DNA of 64,000 bases from positions 247,083-311,082 of the forward strand of contig CAWCWA010000021.1 in NCBI GenBank assembly GCA_963799085.1, in the 5' to 3' direction. Below are positions 1 through 8,599 of the stretch, piece by piece. Position 1 is the first letter of the stretch, and the number at the start of each line of letters is the position of its first letter. The position numbers and the translations under genes are program-made. The notes below the pieces were generated by a model that had not been told where the DNA came from, searched no databases, and saw only the letters and a program-made list of their open reading frames with translations. Origin of the DNA: AP-15 sp963799085 (GTDB lineage Bacteria > Pseudomonadota > Alphaproteobacteria > ATCC43930 > CGMCC-115725).

Positions 1-397
1 TCGCACGGGCGACCGGGCCGTTGACGATCAGGAGCGGTGCGGCCATGTGGGTCGTCGCCTGCACGCCGTTCAGGTTGAAGGCCTTTTCGGTCAGCGCGAG
101 GATCGCGGCGCGGACAACGGGCGCGTATTCGGGCTTGCAGCCCGCCATCACCATGTTGATCGCCAGGACTTCGCGGCTGAGGCTGCCGTGCCGCGGCGGC
201 ACCTTGCACTCGACCCGATCGGGATCGCCGCCGAGCGCGGCGACAAATCGGTCGACGAGCTCACGGGTCGGCGGCACGACCGGCAGCCCGTCGGTCCAGC
301 CCCGTTCGAAATACCATTCGACGAGATCGACGCCCGCCGGCGCGCGGACGACGTTCGCCGTACCGGTCTCGTCGATTGCCGTTGCCGCTCCGGCCAT
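1..397 (-). CDS. Conserved protein with GWTDGLPVVPPT motif (partial, C-terminus beyond window)
   Basis: The frame runs open off the left edge; only the first 132 residues are visible. The ATG at 397-395 has a purine-rich GGAGGGAGAGG directly upstream, which decides the start. Visible motifs are ERGWTDGLPVVPPT near residue 32, a GCKPEYAPVV segment, and an ATTHMAAPLLIVNGP segment. From memory, this pattern occurs in conserved proteins encoded beside or fused to UGSC-type thioredoxin-like (seleno)proteins; the biochemical role is not established. It lies downstream of the DUF2236 gene on the same strand, 50 bases away, so it could be the last gene of that operon. The family assignment is tentative, but the coding call is firm. 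Confidence 0.7.
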   Translation of the reverse strand, partial: MAGAATAIDETGTANVVRAPAGVDLVEWYFERGWTDGLPVVPPTRELVDRFVAALGGDPDRVECKVPPRHGSLSREVLAINMVMAGCKPEYAPVVRAAILALTEKAFNLNGVQATTHMAAPLLIVNGPVARA

Positions 398-447
398 CCT
401 CTCCCTCCGCTCGACGCCGCCTGAAGAGGATAGCACTTCGCCGCCCT

Positions 448-1428
448 TCAGCCGGCCAGCAAATCGCGGCCGATCCACAGGCGGTTCATGCGGCGCGTGA
501 AGCTGCCGGGCCGGCTGCGTCCGGCAATCCGGGCGCGGGCTTCGTGGTAGGGCGCCACATAGCGCAATTGTTTCGGGATACAGGGATAGATCCGCCGCAG
601 CCGCGAAGCCGCGCGCTCGGCGACACGCCGCTCCGCCGGACCATAGCGCAGGCCGAATTCGACGCGTAGCCGGTCCGGCAAAAGGCTTACCGTCAGCGCG
701 CGATACCAGGACGGGATCGCGACACCGGTGGCGGCGCCGGCAAACAACCCGGTGGCGATGCGCCGCGCTGCGTCACCGGGGACGAGACTGTCCAAATCCA
801 GCATCTCTGAGAAATAATCGCTGAAGGCCCGCCGTTCTCCCGGCAAGGCCGCCCGCGGGATGCCGAACAACGCCGCGAAACGGAAGGACTCGGCGTAATA
901 CCGCTCCTGTTCCGCGGCCGAGAGGGGCGGGCTGACCAACGCGAAGGCGACGAGCGCGCTGTCGATCAGCGTCGCGAACACCCAGCGCAAGGCCGCCAGT
1001 TCGTTGGCGCGATAAGGCGAACCGGAAGGGAAATGGCCGGCATCTTCGGCGAGAACCCCGGCGATCGCGGCGTGCCGGCGGTGCAGCCGGCGGGCGGCCG
1101 CGAGCGCCTGCTCAGTGCTGCCGAACACCATCGTAAAGACGGTGGCGAAAGTGCGGTGGAACCGGCCGATCGGATCGGCGAGCGTGTTGGAGTGCTCGGC
1201 GATAGCGGCGGCCACCCAGGGATGCGCCAGCTGCAGCAAGAGCGCGCGACCCGCGGCAAGAAAAACGCCCGCTTCCCGGTCCACCCGCCAAGTCGCCGAG
1301 CCGGGACCGAAAAGGCCGGCGGCATTGTTCCCCGCAGCGGCCCGAAGTGCCGCGAGTTCGCGCTCGAGATCGATCTCGCCTACGAGCGCAACGGACGCCT
1401 CACCGTTCGGCGAGGCGTCCGCCGACAC
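448..1428 (-). CDS. DUF2236 / MpaB-type oxygenase family protein
   Basis: The 326-residue product matches the DUF2236 family (MpaB/rubber-oxygenase catalytic fold, often haem-binding). Visible blocks are an LLQLAHPWVAAAIAEHS segment, an FATVFTMVFGS segment with a following HRRHAAIAG, then SPYRANELAALRWVFATL and a C-terminal LRYVAPYHEARARI. The histidines in HPWV and RRHAAI are candidates for haem ligation by family analogy. The open frame extends further upstream, but that part overlaps the ChaB gene, so I take GTG at 1428, 11 bases after the ChaB stop. This makes it the fourth gene of a probable operon led by the FNR-type box at 2727. The physiological substrate is unknown. Confidence 0.8.
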   Translation of the reverse strand: MSADASPNGEASVALVGEIDLERELAALRAAAGNNAAGLFGPGSATWRVDREAGVFLAAGRALLLQLAHPWVAAAIAEHSNTLADPIGRFHRTFATVFTMVFGSTEQALAAARRLHRRHAAIAGVLAEDAGHFPSGSPYRANELAALRWVFATLIDSALVAFALVSPPLSAAEQERYYAESFRFAALFGIPRAALPGERRAFSDYFSEMLDLDSLVPGDAARRIATGLFAGAATGVAIPSWYRALTVSLLPDRLRVEFGLRYGPAERRVAERAASRLRRIYPCIPKQLRYVAPYHEARARIAGRSRPGSFTRRMNRLWIGRDLLAG

Positions 1429-1439
1429 CGAATCCCAGG

Positions 1440-1661
1440 CTATTCCCGCGGATCCTTGGGCACCCATTCGTGACCGCGCTTGCGATAGCGCTTTTTGACC
1501 GCCGCCCAGGCGACGCGAAAGGCGGTCTCCTCCTGCGCCTGCGGGCCGCGATCGGCGTAGGTTTCCCAGGCGTTGTTGAAGGCCGCCAGAAAGGTCTCCT
1601 GCGCGTGGGCCGGCAGATGGCGCATCGCGGGCGGCAGATCGGCGGTCGTGGCGTAGGGCAT
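1440..1661 (-). CDS. ChaB family protein
   Basis: This 73-residue protein is a full-length ChaB-family domain. It begins MPYATTADLPPAMRHLPAHA, continues through an AFNNAWETY block and ends with EETAFRVAWAAVKKRYRKRG, the signature helix of the family. ChaB was named for proximity to the calcium/cation antiporter ChaA in E. coli; its own function is poorly known. Here it sits between a DUF3775 gene (5-base gap upstream) and the DUF2236 gene, with no cation antiporter nearby. Tight spacing suggests one transcript. ATG at 1661 is the only sensible start. Confidence 0.88.
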   Translation of the reverse strand: MPYATTADLPPAMRHLPAHAQETFLAAFNNAWETYADRGPQAQEETAFRVAWAAVKKRYRKRGHEWVPKDPRE

Positions 1662-1666
1662 GGCGG

Positions 1667-2074
1667 CTACCCGCGCTCGAAATCCTCGAGCGAGATGCCG
1701 AGCGCCGCGGCACCCTCTTCGAGATAATCGGCGAGGAGCGGGGTGCCGAGCAGATAGTCGGTTTCGGTCACGGTGCGGGTGTCGCGCGCTTGGCGCAACG
1801 CCTCATGCCAGCTCGCCGCGTCGTAATCGCCGCGGCCGAGCCACATCAGGGCCAACAATTCCTCGCGCTCGTCGATATTGAGACCGTCGATCGCATCGCG
1901 CAGCTCCTGTGCCGTCGGGTTGTCGGCGGTGTCCTGCAGGATTTCGCGCTCGTCGTCGTCGGCCGCGTTCGAACTCGTCGCCTCGTCCAAATCGGCCGGC
2001 ACTTCGGCGTCGTATTCGCGCGCCTTCTCGATGATGAAGGCGAGCTTCTCCGGAGAGATCGTCAGCATCGTCAA
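1667..2074 (-). CDS. DUF3775 domain-containing protein
   Basis: The 135-residue protein starts MTMLTISPEKLAFIIEKARE and carries the ELLALMWLGRGDYDAASWHEAL block near residues 71-92, both characteristic of DUF3775, an uncharacterised alphaproteobacterial family. Residues 30-55 are rich in Asp, Glu and Asn and probably disordered. The start overlaps the stop of the upstream gene by four bases (ATGA), so translation is likely coupled. M3 is an alternative start. Within the probable operon 2670 to 448 it is the second gene. Function is unknown; its promoter context suggests a low-oxygen or stress role. Confidence 0.8.
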   Translation of the reverse strand: MTMLTISPEKLAFIIEKAREYDAEVPADLDEATSSNAADDDEREILQDTADNPTAQELRDAIDGLNIDEREELLALMWLGRGDYDAASWHEALRQARDTRTVTETDYLLGTPLLADYLEEGAAALGISLEDFERG

Positions 2075-2670
2075 TCCCTTCTCTCGAACGGGGCCGCCGC
2101 CCGCGCGGCATGTTGCGCGATGTCCTCGCTCGGCCCGACGCGCGGCGGCGTGAAGCCTCCGGGCGCAGCGCCCTCGCCGGCCGGCGAATGGACGGCGAGC
2201 ACCTGCTCCCAGGCCTGGCGAATGCTGCGGTGGGTGGTCTCGTGGACGTAGACGTGACCGTATTGGTCGAAGCCGAATAGTGTCGCCTCGGGATCGTTGC
2301 GGATCGTCTGGAACGCCCGGTTGATCGCATCGAAGCAGGCCAAGAGCCGGTCGGCGGCGGCAAGCCGCGTGTGCCGCAATATCTCGGCGAGGCTGAAGGC
2401 ATGGAGCGAGGGAGCGGCGCGGGTGTTGGGCGTCTCGCGGGTCAGTTCAAAGAAGACTTGCGACAGCAGGAAGTTGTTCTTGATCAGCTCGAAGATCTGC
2501 AGCGCCTCTTCCGCCTCGCAGGCCGCCAGCGCCGGCGCATGAACCTGGGACGGATCGCGCTCGGCCCCGTTCACCGAGCCGAGGGCCACGGCAATTTCAT
2601 GCTCGACCCACCGCCGCACCTCAGGCGGGGCCGCCCGCAGCTGTTCGATCGAAAACGTGAAGCTGGTCAT
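2071..2670 (-). CDS. Conserved hypothetical protein, first gene of FNR-box operon
   Basis: I do not recognise a named family for this 199-residue soluble protein. It has no signal peptide and no membrane segment. The first 100 residues look helical (MTSFTFSIEQLRAAPPEVRRWVEHEI; LQIFELIKNNFLLSQVFFELTRE), followed by a conserved-looking GFDQYGHVYVHETTHRSIRQAWEQVLA block and a low-complexity Ala/Pro/Gly tail. It overlaps the DUF3775 gene by ATGA, and the two probably act together. The FNR-type palindrome lies 57 bases upstream of its ATG with nothing else between, so this is the promoter-proximal gene of the operon. Confidence 0.75.
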   Translation of the reverse strand: MTSFTFSIEQLRAAPPEVRRWVEHEIAVALGSVNGAERDPSQVHAPALAACEAEEALQIFELIKNNFLLSQVFFELTRETPNTRAAPSLHAFSLAEILRHTRLAAADRLLACFDAINRAFQTIRNDPEATLFGFDQYGHVYVHETTHRSIRQAWEQVLAVHSPAGEGAAPGGFTPPRVGPSEDIAQHAARAAAPFERRD

Positions 2671-2726
2671 TCGCGCGTCCCTCGGCTGAGCATCATCCGA
2701 TTCTACGTCGAGGCCGCCTCGCGCTC

Positions 2727-2740
2727 TTGATCCACGTCAA
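2727..2740 (-). promoter_or_regulatory. FNR/FixK-type operator A (TTGATCCACGTCAA)
   Basis: The palindrome TTGAT-N4-GTCAA differs from the FNR/Anr/FixK consensus TTGAT-N4-ATCAA at one half-site base. Its centre is about 63 bases upstream of the ATG of the 2670-448 operon, which would fit a class II site near -41.5 with a leader of about 20 bases. It differs at one position from box B at 6605 and from the reverse complement of box C at 12528. Confidence 0.75.
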
Positions 2741-2772
2741 TAAGAACGGCGTTCTCTCACGTCCAAACGCCA

Positions 2773-3123
2773 CTAGGGATGGGCGTCCTCGGGACGGTCG
2801 ACGACTTTGACTTCCATCGGGGCATAGAGCTTGAGGATGTCGGAGGCGAATTCGACGGCCTCGGGGGTCGCCGCGTGGACGCAGACGATCGTCTCGCCGT
2901 TATGGATGTGGTGGGCGAAGCTCTCGCGAAAATCGCCGAGGATTATCGGACCGAGAAACCCGGCGTCGAGTTCGGGCTCCAGCACCTCAGGGATCGGGCC
3001 GATTTCCTTCAGCAACTTGAGGGCGACGTCGCTGTCCGGCACGCCCTCGGTGCGCAGCCGGTTGCGGGCGTCCTCGGCAATGCCCTCCGACTGGAACACC
3101 CCGACCACGATCTTTGCCGCCAT
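2773..3123 (-). CDS. Small stress-type protein (YflT/GSP17M-like fold suspected)
   Basis: The 116-residue protein begins MAAKIVVGVFQSEGIAEDAR, an alternating strand-helix start resembling general stress protein 17M/YflT domains (VGVF..., then an ARNRLRTEGVPDSDV turn). The second half has HIHNGETIVCVHAATPEAVEFASDIL, another beta-alpha unit. The family link is my inference from pattern only. A longer in-frame start exists, but ATG at 3123 has GGAGG placed correctly upstream, so it is chosen. It follows phosphoketolase by 82 bases on the same strand and probably belongs to the usp-xfp transcript. Confidence 0.72.
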   Translation of the reverse strand: MAAKIVVGVFQSEGIAEDARNRLRTEGVPDSDVALKLLKEIGPIPEVLEPELDAGFLGPIILGDFRESFAHHIHNGETIVCVHAATPEAVEFASDILKLYAPMEVKVVDRPEDAHP

Positions 3124-3205
3124 GCCTGCCTCCTGCTGATCGAAAACGCGATTTCGCGGCAAGGGTGCCCGACCAGCGTGCCGGCGGCAAGCAGCGGGCA
3201 CCGCC

Positions 3206-5575
3206 TCAATTCGTCGCTGCCGGCCAGCGCCAGTCCTTGATCTCGGGCATGTCGTCGCCATGCCGGGTGATGTACTGCCGGTGCTCGATCAGCTTGTCGC
3301 GCAGCGCCTGCTTGGCGTAGGCCGCCATCGCGCCGAGCTTCGGCACACGGTCGATCACGTCGCCCGCGAGGTGAAAGCGGTCGATGTCGTTCCGCACGCA
3401 CATGTCGAAGGGCGTCGTTGTCGTCCCCTCCTCCTTGTAGCCGCGCACATGCAGATTGTGATGGTTGGTGCGGCGATAGGTCAGCCGATGGATCAGCCAG
3501 GGATAGCCGTGATAGGCGAAGACAATCGGCTTGTCGCGGGTGAAGAGCGCGTCGAAATCGCGGTCGGGGAGGCCGTGCGGGTGCTCTTCATGCGGCTGCA
3601 AGGTCATCAGATCGACGACGTTGACGACGCGGATTTTGAGGTCGGGCACGTGTTGGCGCAACAGATCGACGGCGGCCAGCGTTTCAAGCGTCGGCACGTC
3701 GCCGGCGCAGGCCATCACGACGTCGGGCTCGCCGCCGCGATCGTTGCTGGCCCATTCCCAGATGCCCACCCCATAGTCGCAATGCTTGACCGCGGCGTCG
3801 ATGTCGAGCCACTGCGGGGAGGGCTGCTTGCCGGCGACGATGACGTTGATCCGGTTCCAGCTTCTGAGGCAGTGGTCGGTCACCCAGAGGAGCGTATTGG
3901 CGTCGGGCGGCAGATAGACGCGGATCACGTCCGCCTTCTTGTTGATGACATGGTCGATAAAGCCCGGATCCTGATGGCTGAAGCCGTTGTGGTCCTGCCG
4001 CCAGACATGCGAGGTCAACAGATAGTTCAATGACGAGATCGGCCGCCGCCACGGGATCTCGCGCGTCGTCTTGAGCCATTTGGCGTGCTGGTTGAACATC
4101 GAATCAATGATGTGGATGAAGGCCTCGTAGCACGAGAAGAGGCCGTGCCGCCCGGTCAGGAGATAGCCTTCGAGCCAGCCCTGGCAGGTGTGCTCGCTGA
4201 GGATTTCCATGACCCGGCCGGTCGGCGAGAGATGGTCGTCCTCCGGCAGAGTTTCGGCGACCCAGGCGCGGTCGGTGACCTCGAACACGGCGGAGAGCCG
4301 GTTGGAGGCGGTTTCGTCCGGGCCGAACAGGCGGAAATCCCAATTGTCCCTCATGATGTCGCGCAGGAACTGGCCCATCAGCCGTGTCGCCTCGGCTTCG
4401 GTCTGGCCCGGCTGGGCGACGGCGACGGCGTAATCGGCAAAGTCGGGGAGCCGCAGATCGTGGCGCAACAGGCCGCCGTTGGCGTGCGGGTTGGCGCTCA
4501 TCCGCCGCTCGCCCGCCGGCGCCAGTTCGCGGATGTCCCGCCGCAGCGCGCCGTCGAGGGTGAACAGCTCCTGCGGCCGGTAGCTGCGCATCCACTCTTC
4601 GAGGAGCTTGACGTGCTCGGGCTTCTGCATGTCGCCGAACGGCACCTGATGCGAACGCCAGTAGCCTTCGGTCTTCAGCCCATCGACGGTCTTGGGGCCG
4701 GTCCAGCCTTTGGGGCTGCGCAGCACGATCATCGGCCAGCGCGGAGCGATGGCAACGGGGCCGTCGCTGCGGGCGGAGCGCTGGATCGCGGCGATTTCGT
4801 CGAGCACCCGGTCGAGGGTCGCCGCCATCTTCTGGTGCATCGTGGCGGGATCGTCGCCCTCGACAAAATGGGGCTTGTAGCCGTAGCCGAGAAACAGGCT
4901 CTCCAACTGGTCGTGCGGGATGCGGGCGAGGATCGTAGGGTTGGCGATCTTGTAGCCGTTCAGGTGCAGGATCGGCAGCACGGCGCCGTCACGCGCCGGG
5001 TTCAGAAATTTGTTGCTGTGCCAGGCGGTGGCGAGCGGCCCGGTCTCGGACTCGCCATCGCCGACAACGCAGGCGACGATCAGATCGGGGTTGTCGAAGG
5101 CAGCGCCGTAGGCGTGCGAGACAGCGTAGCCGAGTTCGCCGCCTTCATGGATCGAGCCCGGCGTCTCGGGCGCGACATGGCTTGGGATGCCGCCCGGAAA
5201 GCTGAACTGGCGGAACAGCCGGCGCATGCCTTCGCTATTCTGCGGGATGTTCGGGTAGGTCTCGCTGTAGGTGCCTTCGAGCCAGGTGTTGGCGACGAGC
5301 CCGGGCCCCCCGTGACCGGGGCCGGCGATATAGATCATGTCGAGGTCGCGCGCCTTGATGACCCGGTTCAAATGCACATACATGAAATTCAAACCCGGTG
5401 TCGTGCCCCAGTGGCCGAGCAGGCGCGGCTTGACGTGGGCGCGTTCGAGCGACTCTTCGAGAAGCGGGTTGTCGAGCAGATAGATCTGCCCGACCGACAG
5501 GTAGTTGGCCGCCCGCCACCACGCGTCGATCAGATCAAGTTGCGTCTGCGACAGCGGCTTGTCTTCTCCAGTCAT
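3206..5575 (-). CDS. xfp: Xylulose-5-phosphate/fructose-6-phosphate phosphoketolase
   Basis: The 789-residue product has normal length for bacterial phosphoketolase, the cytoplasmic ThDP- and Mg-dependent enzyme that converts xylulose-5-P or fructose-6-P plus phosphate to acetyl-phosphate and glyceraldehyde-3-P or erythrose-4-P. The ThDP/Mg motif VGDGESETGP is at residues 171-180, preceded by IAGPGHGGPG (83-92) and the EGGELGYAVSHAYGAA block (144-159). A DHNGFSHQDPG segment lies in the middle domain, and the C-terminus has HRLTYRRTNHHNLHVRGYKEEG. It lies between usp and the small stress-type gene on one strand, and the FNR-type box B lies upstream of usp. Acetate kinase or phosphotransacetylase, needed to use acetyl-phosphate, is not in the window. 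Confidence 0.97.
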   Translation of the reverse strand: MTGEDKPLSQTQLDLIDAWWRAANYLSVGQIYLLDNPLLEESLERAHVKPRLLGHWGTTPGLNFMYVHLNRVIKARDLDMIYIAGPGHGGPGLVANTWLEGTYSETYPNIPQNSEGMRRLFRQFSFPGGIPSHVAPETPGSIHEGGELGYAVSHAYGAAFDNPDLIVACVVGDGESETGPLATAWHSNKFLNPARDGAVLPILHLNGYKIANPTILARIPHDQLESLFLGYGYKPHFVEGDDPATMHQKMAATLDRVLDEIAAIQRSARSDGPVAIAPRWPMIVLRSPKGWTGPKTVDGLKTEGYWRSHQVPFGDMQKPEHVKLLEEWMRSYRPQELFTLDGALRRDIRELAPAGERRMSANPHANGGLLRHDLRLPDFADYAVAVAQPGQTEAEATRLMGQFLRDIMRDNWDFRLFGPDETASNRLSAVFEVTDRAWVAETLPEDDHLSPTGRVMEILSEHTCQGWLEGYLLTGRHGLFSCYEAFIHIIDSMFNQHAKWLKTTREIPWRRPISSLNYLLTSHVWRQDHNGFSHQDPGFIDHVINKKADVIRVYLPPDANTLLWVTDHCLRSWNRINVIVAGKQPSPQWLDIDAAVKHCDYGVGIWEWASNDRGGEPDVVMACAGDVPTLETLAAVDLLRQHVPDLKIRVVNVVDLMTLQPHEEHPHGLPDRDFDALFTRDKPIVFAYHGYPWLIHRLTYRRTNHHNLHVRGYKEEGTTTTPFDMCVRNDIDRFHLAGDVIDRVPKLGAMAAYAKQALRDKLIEHRQYITRHGDDMPEIKDWRWPAATN

Positions 5576-5629
5576 GCCCTGGACCTTCCCAACAGCTAAA
5601 CGGAGCCCCGATCGCCCAAGGGCTCGGGT

Positions 5630-6499
5630 TCAATGCGCGATCAATACTGGCACCGGCACGTCGGCGTGCAATACGCGGCGGGTGAAGCCGCCGAAGATCC
5701 ATTCACGCAGACGGCTGTGGCCGTAGCCGCCCATGACCAAAAGCGCCTGCTGCTCGACGGCAGCGGCGAGGAGCGTGTCGGGACCGCCTTCCTCGCTCGG
5801 CTCCAAATGCCGGGTCGAGACGGGAATGCCGTGCCAGCGCAGGCTCGAGGCAAGCCGTGCGGCCTCCTCCCCCGACACCCGCTCCTCCTCGGCGACAGTC
5901 AGGATCACGCTCTCCTTGGCCAACGCCAGGAGGGGCGTGGCAGCTCCAACGGCGCGCGCCAATTCCCGGGTCGCGTTCCAAGCGATCGCCACCTTGGGCG
6001 GCAATGCGGCGAGCGGCGCCGCGGGTGGGATCAGAACCGGCCTGCCGCTTTCGAGAAGCGCTCCTTCGATCGTCTCCGGCGTGACACCTTCGCCATTGAC
6101 CGGCCGACCGAGAACGATCAGGTCGGCGGCGCGGCCGTGATCGACAACCGAGGCAGGCTCGCTGCCGAGTTCGCGCAGCCATTGCGCCGAAGGGCCTGAC
6201 TGGCCGCCGGGCTCTTCCAGCAGCGCCAGCCCCTCGCGCCGGCAGAATTCGTCGAAAGCCTGCCGCGCCCTTTGTTCGCGCTGATCGGCCTCGGCCTCCA
6301 ACTGCTCGACCAGCCCGGAGGTCAGTATGGCGCCGCCGCCGTCAGCCGCCATCGTCACGGCCATCTGGGTCGCATCGACCCGCACATGCAGGAATTGCAG
6401 ATGCGCGGCGAATGGGCGCGCCACGGCAAGGGCCGAGGCAAAGACCGCAGCGTCGCCGCGGCTACCGGTCACGGGCACCAGAATGGTCCTGTACGTCAA
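5630..6499 (-). CDS. Tandem universal stress protein (UspA superfamily)
   Basis: The 289-residue protein contains two UspA-type domains, roughly residues 1-150 and 165-289. Domain 1 opens MTYRTILVPVTGS. Domain 2 opens PKVAIAWNATRELARAV and ends with GGYGHSRLREWIFGGFTRRV, close to the ATP-binding signature G-x2-G-x9-G. Such cytoplasmic proteins accumulate under starvation or hypoxia. The gene is first in the strand run usp-xfp-small protein, and its promoter region is shared with the divergent DUF4239 gene, where FNR-type box B lies. Regulation by oxygen is inferred from that box. Confidence 0.9.
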   Translation of the reverse strand: MTYRTILVPVTGSRGDAAVFASALAVARPFAAHLQFLHVRVDATQMAVTMAADGGGAILTSGLVEQLEAEADQREQRARQAFDEFCRREGLALLEEPGGQSGPSAQWLRELGSEPASVVDHGRAADLIVLGRPVNGEGVTPETIEGALLESGRPVLIPPAAPLAALPPKVAIAWNATRELARAVGAATPLLALAKESVILTVAEEERVSGEEAARLASSLRWHGIPVSTRHLEPSEEGGPDTLLAAAVEQQALLVMGGYGHSRLREWIFGGFTRRVLHADVPVPVLIAH

Positions 6500-6604
6500 C
6501 TACCCCTCCTCCGCCTTCGACTGCCGGCGTTGCGAGATTATGCGCAAAGTCGGGGCCGAAATCCATGGCCGAGGCGATTGCGACAGCCGGCCGGGCGATC
6601 GACA

Positions 6605-6618
6605 TTGATCCAGGTCAA
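6605..6618. promoter_or_regulatory. FNR/FixK-type operator B (TTGATCCAGGTCAA)
   Basis: This palindrome lies in the divergent gap between usp (start 6499) and the DUF4239 gene (start 6653). Its reverse complement, TTGACCTGGATCAA, is exactly box C at 12528. The centre lies only about 41 bases from the DUF4239 ATG, too close for a normal leader, so the usp-xfp direction is the more likely target. Confidence 0.78.
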
Positions 6619-6652
6619 CCAACGAGCACTGCGGCGGGGAAAGAGGCCAGTC

Positions 6653-7459
6653 ATGTATGAGTTGGGGGGCGCAGCACTGGTGCTGGTGCTGTTGCTCGGC
6701 GGCAGCGTCGTGGGCCTGTTCGTCCGCCCATTGCTGTCGGAAGCGCACCGCAGCCGGGAAACCACCGATCTGCTGCAGCTCGTCATCACGATGCTGGTGA
6801 CTTTTGCGGCCCTGGTGCTGGGTCTGCTGACGAGCTCGGTCAAGGCCTCCTTCGACACGGTCGACAACGATCTGCGCGGTTTTTCGATCGAGCTGATCCG
6901 GCTCGACCAGTCGCTGCGCGAGTATGGTGAAGAGGCGGCGCCGATCCGGGCGTTGCTGCGCCGCTATACCGCCGCGGCGATCGCGACGACCTGGAGCGGC
7001 GAGCCGGCGCCCGCAGGCGACTATTACCCGAAGAATGCGGCGACGCACACCCTCCCTGAGGAGCCGATCGAAAGCACCGTCCTCGGCGCGCTGCTCGACC
7101 GGGTCGAGCTCGGCATCCGCGAATTGCAGCCGCGGGACGAAATGCACCGTCGGCTGCTGACGACATGCATCAACCAGTTCGAGCGCTTCATGCACACCCG
7201 CTGGAAATTGATCGAGGAAGCGCACAGCTCGATTTCGATGCCGTTTTATCTGGTGCTGGCGTTCTGGCTGGTGATCGTCTTCGCGAGCTTTGGATTGAGC
7301 GCGCCCCGGAACGCGGTGGCGGTGATCACGATCGCACTCGGGGCGCTGTCGATCGCCTCGGTGATCTTCGTGATCCTCGAACTCGACAGTCCGCTGCACG
7401 GCCTCTTCATCGTGTCGAGCCAGCCCTTGCGCGACGCGCTGGCGCAATTGACCCGCTAA
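6653..7459 (+). CDS. DUF4239 (bestrophin-like) membrane protein
   Basis: The 268-residue protein has two N-terminal membrane segments (about residues 4-25, LGGAALVLVLLLGGSVVGLF, and 42-62, LQLVITMLVTFAALVLGLL), a soluble central part (65-190), and two C-terminal segments (about 195-245). This layout and the LLTSSVKASFD motif after the second segment are typical of DUF4239, also called bestrophin-like. The open frame extends far upstream, but that part is antisense to usp; ATG at 6653 follows GGGGAAAGAGG and is the clear start. A channel role is only a family-level guess. The gene converges on the ABC permease at 7467. Confidence 0.85.
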   Translation: MYELGGAALVLVLLLGGSVVGLFVRPLLSEAHRSRETTDLLQLVITMLVTFAALVLGLLTSSVKASFDTVDNDLRGFSIELIRLDQSLREYGEEAAPIRALLRRYTAAAIATTWSGEPAPAGDYYPKNAATHTLPEEPIESTVLGALLDRVELGIRELQPRDEMHRRLLTTCINQFERFMHTRWKLIEEAHSSISMPFYLVLAFWLVIVFASFGLSAPRNAVAVITIALGALSIASVIFVILELDSPLHGLFIVSSQPLRDALAQLTR

Positions 7460-7466
7460 AGCGGAA

Positions 7467-8591
7467 TCAGGCGCCGGCGCTCGCGACGCGGCGGAAACGG
7501 CGCAGCGACAGCCACAGGAACAAGCCGCCGATCAGCCCGACGATCAAGAATTGCGGCCAGACCACGGCAAAGCCGGCGCCGCGATAGAGGATCGCCTGAG
7601 CGAACGACACGAAATGCGTCGAGGGCGAGGCCTGCATGATCGTCGCCAGCCAGGGCGGCATGCTCTCGAGCGGCGTATTGCTGCCGGAAAGCATGTTCAT
7701 CGGCAGAAAGACCAGGATGAAGAGCAGGCCCAGTTGCGGCATCGAGCGCGCGACGGTGCCGAGGAAGATCCCGATCGCGGTGGCGAAGAACAGGTAGATC
7801 ACCGTGCCGACCATGAAGAGCGGTATCGACCCGGCAATCGGGACGCCGAGCGCCAGGCGCACGACGAGGTAGAGCGACAGGCCGGCTGCGATCGTGATCA
7901 CCAGCCCATTGGCCCAGACCTTCGACATGGCGATTTCGAACGGCGTCAGCGGCATGACCAGCAGATGGTCCATCGTGCCGTGCTCGCGCTCGCGCACGAC
8001 CGCCGCCCCCGCCAGGATGATCGCCAGCATCGTGACGCTGTTGAGAATCCCCATCACACTGGTGAACCATGCGGTATTGACGTTGGGATTGAAGGCGATA
8101 CGCACGACGAGGTCGACCGGCGCCGCCGGGCTGCCCTCGGCCCGCGACAGGAAGTCGGTGGTCTCGGTCGTGATGATTTCTTGCGCGTACTCGGCGCCAA
8201 GTCCGGCCTGCACCATCGCGGTCGCATCGACGTTCAGCTGGATTGCCGGGCGGCGACCGGCGAGCACGTCCCGCTCGAAATTCGGCGGGATGTCGACGAC
8301 GAAGGTATATTGCCCCGCGTTCATCGCCGGAACGATGTCGCGTTCGGCGATCGGCTGCGCCGGCTGGAAATAAGGCGGCAGGAAAGCTCGCGCGATGCGC
8401 CTCGACAGTGCCGAATGGTCCTCGTCGACGATCGCGATCGAGGCGTTGTGCACTTCCTGCGAGCTGCCCTGCGCCTGTGCGATGATGGCGAGCGAGAAGG
8501 CGTAGACGACCAATCCCAGCAGCACGAAATCGTGCATGAAGCTGCGCAATTCCTTGGTGCCGAGCCAGAAGATGTTTTCAAGCGCGCACAT
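7467..8591 (-). CDS. ABC-2 type transporter permease (YhhJ-like)
   Basis: The 374-residue protein has one N-terminal membrane segment (about residues 20-40), a large extracytoplasmic domain (45-180), and five to six membrane segments after residue 180. The VVREREHGTMDHLLVMPLTPFEIAMSKVWANG stretch is the typical ABC-2 coupling-helix region. It is the last gene of the hlyD-rbbA-permease operon, separated from the ABC gene by 8 bases, matching the YhiI-RbbA-YhhJ arrangement of E. coli. These systems are presumed drug or small-molecule exporters; the substrate cannot be read from the sequence. Confidence 0.9.
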   Translation of the reverse strand: MCALENIFWLGTKELRSFMHDFVLLGLVVYAFSLAIIAQAQGSSQEVHNASIAIVDEDHSALSRRIARAFLPPYFQPAQPIAERDIVPAMNAGQYTFVVDIPPNFERDVLAGRRPAIQLNVDATAMVQAGLGAEYAQEIITTETTDFLSRAEGSPAAPVDLVVRIAFNPNVNTAWFTSVMGILNSVTMLAIILAGAAVVREREHGTMDHLLVMPLTPFEIAMSKVWANGLVITIAAGLSLYLVVRLALGVPIAGSIPLFMVGTVIYLFFATAIGIFLGTVARSMPQLGLLFILVFLPMNMLSGSNTPLESMPPWLATIMQASPSTHFVSFAQAILYRGAGFAVVWPQFLIVGLIGGLFLWLSLRRFRRVASAGA

Positions 8592-8599
8592 CGGCGGGC

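Noticed and set aside
1..397. Selenoprotein gene
   Set aside because: The visible part has no in-frame TGA and no UGSC motif; only the associated GWTDGLPVVPP-type sequence is seen.
4085..5599. 504-codon open frame on the plus strand
   Set aside because: It is antisense to phosphoketolase with no recognisable domain.
6272..6652. N-terminal extension of the DUF4239 protein
   Set aside because: It is antisense to usp, and a good ribosome site precedes ATG 6653.
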